A stretch of DNA of 64,000 nt. It comes from Prosapia bicincta. Taxonomy: Eukaryota > Arthropoda > Insecta > Hemiptera > Cercopidae. This document shows, piece by piece, positions 34,891 to 45,364 of the stretch. The position numbers and the translations under genes were made by a program. The notes beneath the pieces are model-generated. The model had not been told where the DNA came from. It worked only from the letters and a program-made list of their open reading frames with translations, and did no database searches. The stretch covers positions 54,791,842 through 54,855,841 of the forward strand of contig JBAIZL010000003.1 of assembly GCA_036971475.1 (NCBI GenBank). Reading direction: 5' to 3'. Within the stretch, counting starts at the first letter, position 1, and every line of letters starts with the position of its first letter.

Positions 34891-36420
34891 TTAATATTAA
34901 AACAAGCATCTTTTTATTATAAAAAATGAGGAATATTTTCCCCACTTCTAACAATTAAGGTGGTTACCTGAATACATAATTAGGGTTTTAGTAAACAATG
35001 GTTACAACCTAATCTGCTTTCATCTCTGTACACATTCTTCCCCTTTCAACAGCTTGCCAATTAGCCAAAATGCGGTAGGTAATGTTTTATAATAAGAGCT
35101 GTACTTGACACTGAATTCATGGAATCATTAGTTCCCAGACCTCTTAATTAGGCCAACTTGTTAATTAATCGAGCTACTTTCATTGTTTCCAACAAATTGA
35201 ACGCAATTAAAATTTAGTCACTGAATATATCTAATGGTTAGTAACAGGAAGAAGGTATTTAGCTTTCCTAAATGAAGCATAACATGTATCCACCTACATT
35301 TTGTTAACTTTTATTTTATATTCTTTTTAACCTTAGATTACTTATGTCTAAATTCTGTCACACGATTACTTATGTATCTTCAATTTGACTACTTTAATTT
35401 CTTTTTTTATTATATTTGCCAAAACAATGTTTTTTTATTAATATGTTAAACATTGTAATATCCTATACTTCTTTAGGGTTTGGAAAAAAAGTTATAGTAG
35501 GTACGAATCCTATTAGAAAGAAAAATAATAATTACGATGACTACATTTTAATGGAATAGTGAAACACAAATGTTTTAAACAAAACTTTTTAAAACAATTT
35601 TTAACGCATTTTATTTTCAAAAAACAGAATGTAACAAACAAATGAGTTGTAGGGCAAGTTTTTAATAAAATTAAAGAAGTTTTACAAAATAGGTATAGAG
35701 ATGACAATCATACAAAAAAGTCACACGATCCCTTATGTATCATCAAAATGACAACGAGAGCTCTGTTTCACTAAGATGCATGCGAATATTAGTGACGAAA
35801 CTGCGCATCTGACGTTGGCTGTTGTAGGTACGAATGTACTGGGAAGATGGATGCGCATGAACCGCTCATTTATCAGATACTGAATTTTTTTTAATGGAGC
35901 TTTGTCATTTTGTCAAGGTATAAGTGATCTAGGGTTTAATGAGTCTTTTTATTAGGAAAACAAATAGTTTTCTCATAAATAAACATAAAAGAACAATATT
36001 TATTTTGGAATAATAAAAATTCAATTAAAATAATTGTTACATGACAAATTTTGTTAAATAGTACGTAATTGTTTGAGTAATTATTCAATAAGTTCAAGAT
36101 AATTAAAAGTAACTTTAAATTTTTTTAAGCTCGAGTTGCTTTTAATAATGGTAATTAAATAGCCTGATCAGTTTAAGTAGGTAGCATCTTTTTATATTAT
36201 TTGTAAGCATTTCTACTTAAGGAGAACAAAACTTAAAACTAAATATATTTCCTCTCTCCCACACCTGTTCCAAGGCAGGTTAATTTTCTTGCCATAATAC
36301 TATTTTAATTGATTTTAATTTGTGTCAATAACCTTATGAGCAAAATACATCTCTTCGTGATATTGGAAGAAAGTCAGTTTAAATTAGGTAAAATTATCTA
36401 CTAAAATGATTCTCGCCCTC
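34890..36420. other. b561 intron, nothing recognised
   Basis: AT-rich. The frame at 35513-35707 looks like chance. Confidence 0.4.
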
Positions 36421-36426
36421 TCTTAA

Positions 36427-37740
36427 CCCTAGATTCGTAGACATTCGTCTCTCAGACGACGCAAAATTCCGTGAATTGAGAGTTTGTGGGGAAGGGGTAG
36501 TGGTGGGGGGTGGGGGGCACGTCTATTCTTCAAGATCAATGGCCTGACAGAGATGCAGTAGAGTCCGTGGCGGAAAGTGATGATGTATCGGTTTTATTTG
36601 AGGTTATCCTTTTGGAGTAGTCTGACGGGCGAGTGTTTACGACTAGTGTGACTATTGTTTATAGGTGCGTAGTCTCTGAGACGAAACATTACGAACAGTG
36701 ATAGAGTGAATTTTAGTGGTCGTCCCGTGGTTTAAGTGGTTCTACTGGACTTTATATAGGAGCTTTCTTTGTGAAAGAACTAACCAAAAGTATTCATGGA
36801 TCATTCAGAAACGTAACGATGGACAATTGGTTTACGTCAGTAAATCTAACTAAAGATATGTTAAATAAACATAAGTTAACAATCGTTGGAACTCTTCGAT
36901 CAGACAAAAGAGAGATTCCTCCTGAGATGTCTGCAAAACAAGATCGAAAATTAAACTCAGCAATGTTTGGCTACAATAATGAACTTGTATTGTTGTCTTA
37001 CAAGGCTAAGAAAAACAAAATTGTTTTCTTATTATCAAACACTCATGAGCAAGGTACAATCAGGGAAGAATCTGGTAAACCCGATAGTGTTCATTTTTAT
37101 AATGAAACCAAAGGAGCAGTCGATTCTTTCGATGAAATGACATCTAACATGTCAACAAGCCGCAAAACTCAGATATGGCCGCTCTGCTTTTTCTTAGGGA
37201 TGCTCAATAGCACTTGAGTAAATGCTTTTGTTATTTACACCCATCGTCTTATCCAAGATTACAAGAAATCCGTAACAAGGAGAGAGTTTGCGAAGCTTCT
37301 CAGTGAAGAGCTGATGAAACCTTGGCTTGAGGAGAGGCTACAAGTACCAACTTTGCACCAAAAACTTAAAGTTAAAATCATTGAAATACTGGGTTCGTCC
37401 ATTCCAGTTAAAGACTGTCAACCGCAGGAAGCACCAAAACGAAAAATTTGTGCATTTTGCCCTTCAAAAAAACGAAGAATGACGCAGTACGTATGCTTCA
37501 GCTGCAAGAAGCACATGTGTATGGAACACAATGGACTGCTGTGCACAGACTGTTTAGAAAACAGCATTTAAGACTAAAAAACTATCAAACGTGTATATGA
37601 GTATTTTCCTTTAATTATTGTGTTAAAGTAAAAATAAAAAAAATATTTTTAATGACTTTTAAACATTTTTATATTACGGTAGTCTCTCAGACGAATGTTT
37701 ACGAATAGTGTCACTATAAAATAACATTACGAATCTAGGG
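36427..37740 (+). mobile_element. piggyBac-type transposon, internally deleted
   Basis: The left terminus CCCTAGATTCGTA and its complement TACGAATCTAGGG at the right end are 13-bp terminal inverted repeats. Both are flanked by TTAA (36423-36426 and 37741-37744), the diagnostic piggyBac duplication. Subterminal motifs (CGTCTCTCAGACGA left, GTCTCTCAGACGAATG right) are also shared. At 1.3 kb it is about half the length of an autonomous element. Confidence 0.93.
36735..37571 (+). pseudogene. piggyBac transposase, C-terminal half, one nonsense mutation
   Basis: The frame opens at the deletion junction with LYIGAFFVKELTKSIHGS, then VTMDNWFTSVNL (second catalytic Asp), NKHKLTIVGTLRSDKREIP, and TKGAVDSFDEM (third catalytic Asp region). 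After MLNST an in-frame TGA at 37215-37217 interrupts it. The same frame continues VNAFVIYTHR to the C-terminal cysteine-rich domain (CAFCPSKKRRMTQYVCFSCK, then CMEHNGLLCTDC) and a stop at 37569-37571. The N-terminal third and first catalytic Asp are deleted. The rest is well preserved, so loss is fairly recent. Confidence 0.92.
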
Positions 37741-37744
37741 TTAA

Positions 37745-38900
37745 GTGTGTGAATTATTTCTAACATTCTCAACCCATCTTCCCATATTTTTATGTGTGTT
37801 AAAGGTGGATTATGTTACTATATGCACTATTTGATGTTTTGAGTAACAAGGCCCTTTCACATAATACTGTTTTAATCGAATGCCAAAAAACAAAATGGCA
37901 ACATTATTTTTAAACTGAAGAACATTTGACCTATTGTACTACATGAACATAGTTAAAAGCTATCACCATGCCATGGACGGACAGCTCTGTGGTAACTTTG
38001 GCAACCATGAGGTATATGAGCACTTTTTTCATATTATTTGGTTTTTAACTGTGCATAGTTTCGCTAATCTGGGTTTTTTAGATACAGTTAAAAGGTACAT
38101 TATAAAAAGAGCATGATTTGAGTGTAATTGCAAGGCAACCATTCACTGCTGTTGAAGCTTAGATGTAGGCAGGCTCCGATAAAGAACTGATATGAATTTT
38201 GTACATATAGAAAAATATCATTGTCTTCAAATAGTATAAATAATACTGTTATAATTGTTTCATTCCTGAGTAATTAGAAATTGATATGAGACAGTTGTAC
38301 TCTCTGACAAAAGCAATGTGTTGCCTCAGAGACAAAAGCATATATTGTCACCATTAGTAATGGTGTTATTTTTAAATCTTGTTAAAAATCAGGTGTACAA
38401 AAAGACATATGTAATCTATAAAACGGAGCTACCCTACAGAACAATTATTTAGTCCATCTCATGGTACAAAATGAGATTTATACCCTAAATTACCCATACC
38501 TGATTTAAGTTAGTCCATCCACATCTCTAAATATGATGTGACTTTTATGTTTCTTGTCTTACAAAATCATACATGATTGAGTCCATATTATTTTTGTATT
38601 CATTGCAGACATTTTATTCCAAATTGTGTAATTTACACATGTAACTAAAAAATATTTCTAAACAATACCCGTCTTTACATTACACAAAATAAAAATTAAT
38701 TCAGAGAGGAACAAACATAATTTCACAACAAAAGATATGATTGGTAATGCTAACTACAAAAAAAAAAGAATTAATAAAAAGAAGTAGGCCTACTCATAAT
38801 GGTTTCTGATTCAAGTTCAATTAATTGCAATCAAACCCCTACAATGCTCATAAAATTTTAACATAATTATGAAATATAAAAAGGAAAATATATTTCTTCA
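37745..38900. other. b561 intron, nothing recognised
   Basis: AT-rich. The short frame at 37934-38116 has no known domain. Confidence 0.45.
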
Positions 38901-38905
38901 CTTAC

Positions 38906-39135
38906 AGAACCCACTGAACGAAATAAAGCCAGCAACCATCAGTGTTGGATGCAAGTTGAACTGCTGCGTTGGATTTTCATTCCAAGCATAACCCTTTCTG
39001 TAATACAGCGTCCAGAATAGTACGAGAACAAGAGAAGCCAAGAGCAAAAGGCTGCAGAGCACGACTACCAGAATGTACTCACACCAATGACCACACGACA
39101 GGGAAGCATCGTCGTCATCTTCATAGTGTCTGTGT
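38906..39135 (-). CDS. Cytochrome b561, first coding exon in the window (N-terminal part)
   Basis: This is an internal exon of a transmembrane cytochrome b561, a six-helix di-heme protein that moves electrons from cytosolic ascorbate across a vesicle or plasma membrane to monodehydroascorbate or ferric iron. The exon encodes 76 full residues. They include an acidic start (HYEDDDDAS), a long hydrophobic helix 1 (EYILVVVLCSLL and following), the WNENPTQQFNLHPTLM segment whose His (residue 62 of the visible protein) is a heme ligand, and helix 2. The acceptor is TTACAG at 39136-39141 on the minus strand and the donor is GTAAGT after 38906. Both ends are split codons; the 3' end is phase 1 and matches the next exon. 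There is no in-frame Met, so at least one short upstream coding exon is missing. Family assignment is from motif recognition. Which paralogue it is I cannot say. Confidence 0.9.
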
Positions 39136-39429
39136 CTGTAATATAAAATGTAAATTGTACAGCAAATAACAAACTGAAACTTGAGTAATATATTAATCTA
39201 TCCATTTTTAATTTGAGCTACAAAGTTTTATAATATACTTTTAAAAAATACATATATTAATAATATATCCTAAAAATTGCCTTATACGAAGGCAGTCATT
39301 TTAAAAAGTGTATTCCATTTTCAGTGTGTGGAACTTGAAATGGCTGTTATTATGCCACACAATTGTAGGTAGCATATTAAGGAGAGTATTTTACATTTTA
39401 CAATTCCTTCTATTCGTTCACACTTTCCT

Positions 39430-39757
39430 TGTATATATCTTGTTCAAATTTTCAATCGTTAATAAAATACTTTTTATTCATCCACTCATGTTCAAAGACA
39501 TTTTTTTAAACTTGTAGTGGGCGACACGATGTTAATACAGTTTTTCAAATATCCGTTCATTAATTTAATTTAATGAATAGATTTTAGTATTATAAGGAAG
39601 AAAAAACTTTTCACAAAAGGGACAAGGTATGCAATATACTTATTTCGTTCCATTTGGTTTAAAATAAGTGGTAACATATGATTACATAAAACAGCTGATT
39701 TTATGTTACAGGTTATGTGGTAGAACAGCTGTTTTAACATATAGGTTATGTTAATTT
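39430..39757. repeat. Dispersed repeat R2, copy 1
   Basis: Begins CTTGTTCAAATTTTCAAT and ends AGCTGTTTTAACATATAGGT. It is about 75% identical in the same orientation to 57721-58035, with a third partial copy near 58160-58250. Noncoding, class unknown. Confidence 0.7.
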
Positions 39758-39872
39758 ATTTATATTAATTGTAATTATTTAATAATAAATTAACTAAAAC
39801 AAATTTTTTTTACCTATGTAGTATTTTATTTTTAAATAAATAAAACCTCTAAACCACAAATAACATTTATTT

Positions 39873-39919
39873 AAACCTTATGTACATTTCGATTGCCCAG
39901 CAATCATCTTCAGAGGTAT
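39873..39919 (-). ncRNA. Hammerhead ribozyme motif D1
   Basis: Stem I ATACCT/AGGTTT, core CTGAAGA, stem II GATTGC/GCAATC, GAAA, self-complementary stem III TGTACA, cleavage dinucleotide TA. All core residues and the full stem II are kept; it is the best family D copy. Confidence 0.7.
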
Positions 39920-39972
39920 TTAAAAAATACAACTAACAGTTTGTATGTTGTTGAGTTAGTTGTATTTTTTAA

Positions 39973-40019
39973 ATACCTCTGAAGCAGATTGCTGGGCAAT
40001 CGAAAAGTACATAAGGTTT
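39973..40019 (+). ncRNA. Hammerhead motif D2, core mutated
   Basis: The arm twin of D1 with CTGAAGC (A9 changed) and stem III AGTACA. Predicted weak or inactive. Confidence 0.5.
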
Positions 40020-40064
40020 AAGTTATTTGTGGTTTAGAGGTTTTATTTATTTAAAAATAAACAT

Positions 40065-40790
40065 TACGCTACAGTTGCTTCATACAGTTATGTAGTATTT
40101 TACTTTGAAAATTTTTGTTTATATTACTTTTTCATAAAGGAGGTCTAACACACTGTGTACATTAACCTCGGTGTGTACACAAACATTTATAATTAATTAT
40201 GTTAAACACATAAAAAACTGAATATTTCCAGAAAAGCATTTGATATTTGGTTAAAAGAATTGGTTTTATGTTTCAAGTCAAGAGACCCATACAAGCCATC
40301 ATCATCTCATGGATAGGGATGTGGGATTCACGAATCCTAGGTATGATCAATGTAGAATCCTCATACTAAGAGAGAATCATGTTTTCATGAGGAAACTGAC
40401 TTCCCTAAAGCAAACCTCTATAGAAAGGCTTTTACACATTACCAGTAGTTTTGTTTTCTGTCTTTATTTTTTTAACCACATTTATTCGTCTCCCATTTAA
40501 TCATCTTTCTAAACTCTTTCTGTTTCTGTACCTGTCCTACTTTTTTATAATCTGTTGTTATTATAACTAATTATTGCAACTGAGTGAAACCTTATAAGCT
40601 ACTCGCTGATGCGTTTCGAAACATCGTTTCATTAACAAAGCCAACCCGCTTATGATATATTTCAGTGAATTCAAAATGATTACAAGTAACTTTTGTCACT
40701 TTATTCTGTACTTTCTTGTTTTCTCAATATATTAGATCTTTGATATTTTGTCTTAACACATTTCTTATTGTGTAAAAAAAAAATCTTTTT
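40065..40790. other. Upstream of visible b561 exons, little recognised
   Basis: AT-rich. A CTGATGC...CGAAAC string near 40608-40630 recalls a hammerhead but lacks stem II. Confidence 0.4.
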
Positions 40791-40892
40791 TTTTTACATT
40801 TGTTGATTCCATCTTCGCGTGAGCTACTAGTAATCACTTACACTTTTTAAAAAATGTTGTAACGTGCCTATAGTAGCACTTACTTTGCATGT

Positions 40893-40934
40893 TGAGGACG
40901 GCCGTTTCGGGAGATGTGTCCCTTTGTCAACTCA
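40893..40934 (-). ncRNA. Hammerhead-like motif E4 (TTGACAA core), best preserved
   Basis: Stem I TGAG/CTCA, core TTGACAA, stem II GGGA/TCCC with loop CACATC, GAAA, perfectly self-complementary stem III CGGCCG, cleavage dinucleotide TC. It lies directly 3' of an uninterrupted GIY-YIG frame. T and A occupy positions 3 and 8, where C and G are usual. Confidence 0.55.
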
Positions 40935-40948
40935 GACCGTAACTGATC

Positions 40949-41521
40949 TCAAGGTTTACGTAGGTTAGGGTGGGGTGGGATATTTTGGTGGTGTGGGTGT
41001 ATTTTGTGTGTATTATGAGTTATGATGTCAAAAAGTGCGTGTGAGTTGTAATGTAATTGTGTATTGAGTATGTGTCTAGGGTGTAGTTTGAAGTGCCTAT
41101 ATATTTCGTATTGTTCAGTTGTGTAGCATTGGTTATTTCTGTGTTGTTTATGAAGAATTTGTAGGTTAGATGTTATGTCTGTGTAGTCGTGTTTTGTGGA
41201 GTTGAGATGATCGGCGAAGTTTGATTGGTAGTTATTGTTTTTTAGTGCTTTTATATGTTCTTGGTAACGTGTGTAGAATGACCTCCCTGTCTGGCCTATG
41301 TAAAAACTGGGGCGTGAACTGCAAGTTAGTTTGTAAACTCCAGTGGTGTTGTAAATGTCGTTGATTTTACTGTTGGGTTTAAATTGTTTGTTGAGAGTGT
41401 TGTGTGTGGAGTAAGCTATTTTGTAGTTGTATTTTCGTAATGTGTTGGTTAGCTTGTGGGTTTCGGATGATCTGTAAGTTATTGATAAGATTTTTTTTAT
41501 TTCTGGAATCTTTTCAATGTT
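40949..41521 (-). CDS. PLE linker plus complete GIY-YIG domain, open but lacking a start (family E)
   Basis: 190 codons are uninterrupted between a TAG at 41522-41524 and TGA at 40949-40951. The frame reads NIEKIPEIKKILSITYRSSE, THKLTNTLRKYNYKIAYSTH (linker), NTTGVYKLTCSSRPSFYIGQ (GIY then YIG strands), TGRSFYTRYQEHIKALKNNN, FADHLNSTKHDYTDITSNLQ, EQYEIYRHFKLHPRHILNTQ (Glu and Asn region) and a His-rich tail. All expected nuclease positions are present. There is no ATG near the start, and the reverse transcriptase is missing, so it is a truncated copy rather than a gene. The intact frame suggests recent insertion. Confidence 0.8.
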   Translation of the reverse strand, partial: NIEKIPEIKKILSITYRSSETHKLTNTLRKYNYKIAYSTHNTLNKQFKPNSKINDIYNTTGVYKLTCSSRPSFYIGQTGRSFYTRYQEHIKALKNNNYQSNFADHLNSTKHDYTDITSNLQILHKQHRNNQCYTTEQYEIYRHFKLHPRHILNTQLHYNSHALFDIITHNTHKIHPHHQNIPPHPNLRKP

Positions 41522-41529
41522 CTAATAAA

Positions 41530-43140
41530 GTTTTTGATTTGTGCTAAAGAAAAGGTGAAATTGTTTCAACTTCCTTCTTAAGAATGATTTTTTGTAATTT
41601 TTCTTTGCTTTTAACTGTTCAAGTAACAACTAGCCTTACAAAATATTTTTCATGATAAAAACCCATTTCAGTTATTACAGTTTAGTACTGCATTCAAGTT
41701 CACAGTATAAGCATGCAAACATATGGTTTGTTGAAGTAACAACAGCTTTTTTTACTGTCTGTACTTACTACTGCAAAAACTAAATCGTAAAAATTCTGAA
41801 AAATTTCTCATCGCTTTCTAGAATTAAAATAACTCACTGCTCTTAATAATTGCTATTTGCCTGGCCTAATGAGAAAACATTTTCCCAAGACTTCCCGCAC
41901 ATCTATAAATATAGTAATTAAGGATTCATTTGCTGTACAAATGTAAACAATGAAAGATAATTCAAATGCACTTCACACTACACTGAGGACATTGTTTGGA
42001 TGCTAGCCAAGGATGTGAAAGCACTTATGGCTTTTTAAACTTGAAACGTGTGTATGCTACTGATAGAATGTTAAATTTTTCGTTATAGTTTTTTTCACAA
42101 TAGAAGAAATGATTCCGCTTTGAATCGTATAAATGTAGAAACATTTTGAAGGTTATATTTTTTTCGGTAATATATTAATTAGCCTGTTTTCCTGTAATTT
42201 GGAAAAAGTACACAAAAAAGGGAACCTTATGGTTCTGAAACTAAATATGTTTATAATTTTCATTTAAGTACAGGGTGAATATAAAATGTATGTTAACACT
42301 TTAGCTGGATTGGGCCGCTACGCCCGACCTTGTCTAGTAACGCTTTTATGTCTATTACTATTACTCAATCATTGTTGCTACTTTTGGACAAATGAATGTA
42401 GGACTACAGTATTAAACAATAAGCTTCACACTACTTACAGATATAATACGATGGTTTTAGTTCGATAGATAAATGCCGACGGAGATATAAACATGATGTT
42501 ACTTTAATAGCTTTTTGTTGAGAGTTACGGCCCTACTCACTTATTTGTTTACAACTGTAGGAAGCTGAGTGGATTATTCCAAGCAAAGAATTGGTTCATT
42601 GTAAGGTTATCTTTATATACTTTAATAATAAAATAAATAATTTTTAATGACGTATTATAATGATTGTTATAATTTTTTTCAAAATTTCACAATACCTAAA
42701 AAACGTCAGAAATCTTTACTAAATATTTTGCAGTAAAATGAATCTTAACAAAACGGACTTGCTTTGAAGTTAAGTACACAAGATAAACTCATCTTTACTA
42801 GGAAGTAAATTATAACGTAAATTCCTTAAAAAGTAAATTACTAAGTTTTAAAACCTTTACTTGTTATGAATCTTGTAAAGTATTTATCGGATCTGAAGAA
42901 TTACTTATCAGAGAGAGGATATGTTAACACTTCCGTTCTATGTTCAAAATATTTATAAACTCACAAATATATCACTTGTGACACGTTTATATGTTCTCAA
43001 GATAAGAGCCAAAACACTTTTCTCGCCAGTCAGCCTATTATGTGGGTAACCTGAGCATGAAATTGTGGTTTTGATGTTTATTGTTTACACACAAAACAAA
43101 AATATTATGACAGTATTGCACAGATAAAATATAATTACCT
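41530..43140. other. Nothing recognised
   Basis: AT-rich. The frame at 42286-42468 has a hydrophobic middle but no known domain; it is treated as chance. Confidence 0.45.
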
Positions 43141-43145
43141 CAAAA

Positions 43146-43240
43146 ACCATGTCGGGCCAATAATTGGCCCGACGGAGTTTATTTAGATATCATTTACGCT
43201 ATAAAAAAAACTATGTCGGGCCAATTGGCCAGACGCGTTT
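43146..43240. repeat. Palindromic GTCGGGCCAA motif, two copies
   Basis: GTCGGGCCAATAATTGGCCCGAC (43149-43171) is a perfect 23-base palindrome around a T. A shorter copy, GTCGGGCCAATTGGCC, lies at about 43217-43232. Such GC-rich palindromes are rare in this background. Function unknown. Confidence 0.6.
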
Positions 43241-43244
43241 TTAT

Positions 43245-44430
43245 TTATATTATGATAAAAAAAAATATTTTCGTATTCAAGATATGTTACGGGAACAAAA
43301 AATAAGTACACATTATTTAAAAATAAGCTCAAGATATATTGGCAATTCTCCGGGAAAACGCCGATATTGTGACCCGGCGGCTGAAGTGTTAAGTAGACTA
43401 TAGTTCGATTTAAAACAGAATAGTATTCTACGTAGGTGAAATCGATCAGAGAGAGTGGGGGTTATAGCCTTCTGAGCGAATAGGAAATTCACACCTTGCT
43501 GCGTGGGTGAGCCTTGTTGCCAATTCGACGTTAAACTTCCGTTCGTCGCTCAGTTTCATTGTAGCTGTGGTGGAGTGATTTACTAGTGCTGTAGTTTGCT
43601 TCGTTCTGAAATTTCAGTCGCTGGCAGTGGCGGGTTAGCGGTCAATGCGTTCGAACTTACAGCAACGCATCCCTACCCTGCTACAGACCCATTCTTATTC
43701 TACTTTAAACTAAAGTATAATATATTGACATATGTAGACCCAGGCAGAAGCAAATGAGTGAGGTTTTTTAAGTTAACAACTCCACAAGAATTATAAAATA
43801 TCTTTTTACAATATTAAAAAATTAATTTTAAATTGTCTAATTTTTTAAAATAATTTTATATTAATTTCAAATTCTGAAAAGTTCAACAGTTTTCGTATAG
43901 AATGAGTTGATAATGACCGAGGGCTGTTAAAGATAATATCTGTTAATGAGAGTGGGTACAATTCACTTCAATATGGGTACTCCTTACAGAGATACCCGGA
44001 TATTACAGGCACAAAGTAAACATCAAATGTAAATGGATCCAGTTAGAGGTACAACAAAATCTTATAGGCCTACACTCACTTATACAGACAGGGTGGAATG
44101 AATACTGTATTCAAGACACTTTGTTTTTTTCATAAATGCAGGGTGTAGGGCGAGAACCATTTACCTCTATGTGCATCTCTCACTTATCACTAGCACTCTA
44201 ATTACAAGAATACACGTGTGTTGACCACCAATGCAGTTAGGAATCCTTTCTGAAGGAGTTGACACTTCAGGGCGACTGGGAGCCAGTTTATATCTCCCAC
44301 ATAAAGTAAATGCAATTTTTTATCATTCTATCACTTAAAATTAGAAACAAATTGAAAAAAAATTATTTAAATTTACCGAAGGTAAATATTAAAAGAGTGC
44401 ACTAAAATCTCACTAAATACTACTTTAAAT
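43245..44430. other. Nothing recognised
   Basis: The frame at 43164-43403 overlaps the palindrome and has no known domain. A GC-richer stretch at 43430-43680 has no gene structure I can support. Confidence 0.4.
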
Positions 44431-44432
44431 GA

Positions 44433-44475
44433 TCCAAACGAGTTTCGGCGACGATCTTGCCTTTATCAGGGGTTG
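44433..44475 (-). ncRNA. Degenerate hammerhead-like motif G
   Basis: Minus strand: CTGATAA (G8 changed), stem II GGC/GCC, GAAA, then CTCGTTTGG. Stem I is weak. The string CTGATAAAGGC...GCCGAAAC is typical of PLE ends. Confidence 0.3.
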
Positions 44476-44969
44476 ACTAACACTAACATACCTTATAAAA
44501 CAACATTAGAATAGATTCTTATGATTGGAGACACTGACGAGGATTGCTTTGTGCGCTCAAAAACGCTACGTCTAAATAAGGTATTTAGTAAATATACTTT
44601 AGGTCTGCAAGTGTAATTTTACCTAGTTCTAAGCTATGTATTTTTTTAAAATCAGTTTCATAGATAAGTAAACTCCCTTAAAAAAAAAAGATATTGAGCT
44701 ATCTGATTCTCTCTAAATGAGCCAAAATGCTGTAAAGGTTTGTGCCCTGAAAAATAAATTGAAAAACTGTTTTCGTCAGATAGATTTTCGTTTATTTATT
44801 GATGTTAAAGTAAATGATATTTTCATAAACGTGACTACCTTCGATTTTTATAATTTGGTTGCTTTAAAATCTAAATAATTTCTTTGAGCTTGGGCAAGTT
44901 CAGTACAGATCATTAGGTACGAACAAACTAGTTTCCATGTGCAATACGTCTTAGACTAAGACAGGGGAA

Positions 44970-45360
44970 ATTCGTTTTATGAAAGAAACAGCTGGTTGCC
45001 GAGTTGTAGAAATCGAAGTAGTATAACCGTGAAAACAGCAGATGGCCATGCATCCGGCGTGTAACGCCACTGCCACTTCGATAATGTATGTCAGACGGTG
45101 TGAGATGGACAGGAAGGGGAAGGCTCAAGTTCAAGGTCAGGCGTGCAACAACCCGTTTGTCGCGCGATGCACCGACTTTCCCGCTAACAGGTGATCTAAA
45201 TCTTACGGACAGAACATTTAGTGGCTTTGTAATCAACAGCAAGTGACCATTTCTTCCGAATAATATAATGCCAACCTAGTGACAATCTACCTATTTCACC
45301 TATTTACAATTAATTCCACAAATGAAAAAAATCCTTATGGTCAGACAAAAGTCAAATAAT
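44970..45360. repeat. Dispersed repeat R1, copy 2
   Basis: Homologous to 34535-34890, starting GAAAGAAACAGCTGGTTGCC. It carries about 40 extra bases (AAGGGGAAGGCTCAAGTTCA region) absent from copy 1. Frames here are noncoding shadows. Confidence 0.75.
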
Positions 45361-45364
45361 ATAA

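Larger units (their letters stand above)
39828..40062. repeat. Solo palindrome of PLE family D ends
   Basis: The two arms of the family D element (as at 28690 and 29636) face each other with only about 15 bp between them; the coding part is gone. Each arm keeps a hammerhead motif. Confidence 0.85.
40793..41524 (-). mobile_element. PLE family E copy, 5'-truncated
   Basis: Runs on the minus strand from an abrupt 5' end near 41524 through an open GIY-YIG frame and the hammerhead motif E4 to a 3' end near 40793 (AGCTCACGCGAAGATGGAAT on the minus strand, also found near 4605-4630). It is the longest family E copy here. Confidence 0.75.

Noticed and set aside
40606..40640. CTGATGC...CGAAAC as another hammerhead
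   Set aside because: No stem II can form and the core lacks A9; not counted.
44928..45242. 104-codon minus-strand frame
   Set aside because: It lies within dispersed repeat R1, whose other copy does not keep the frame.
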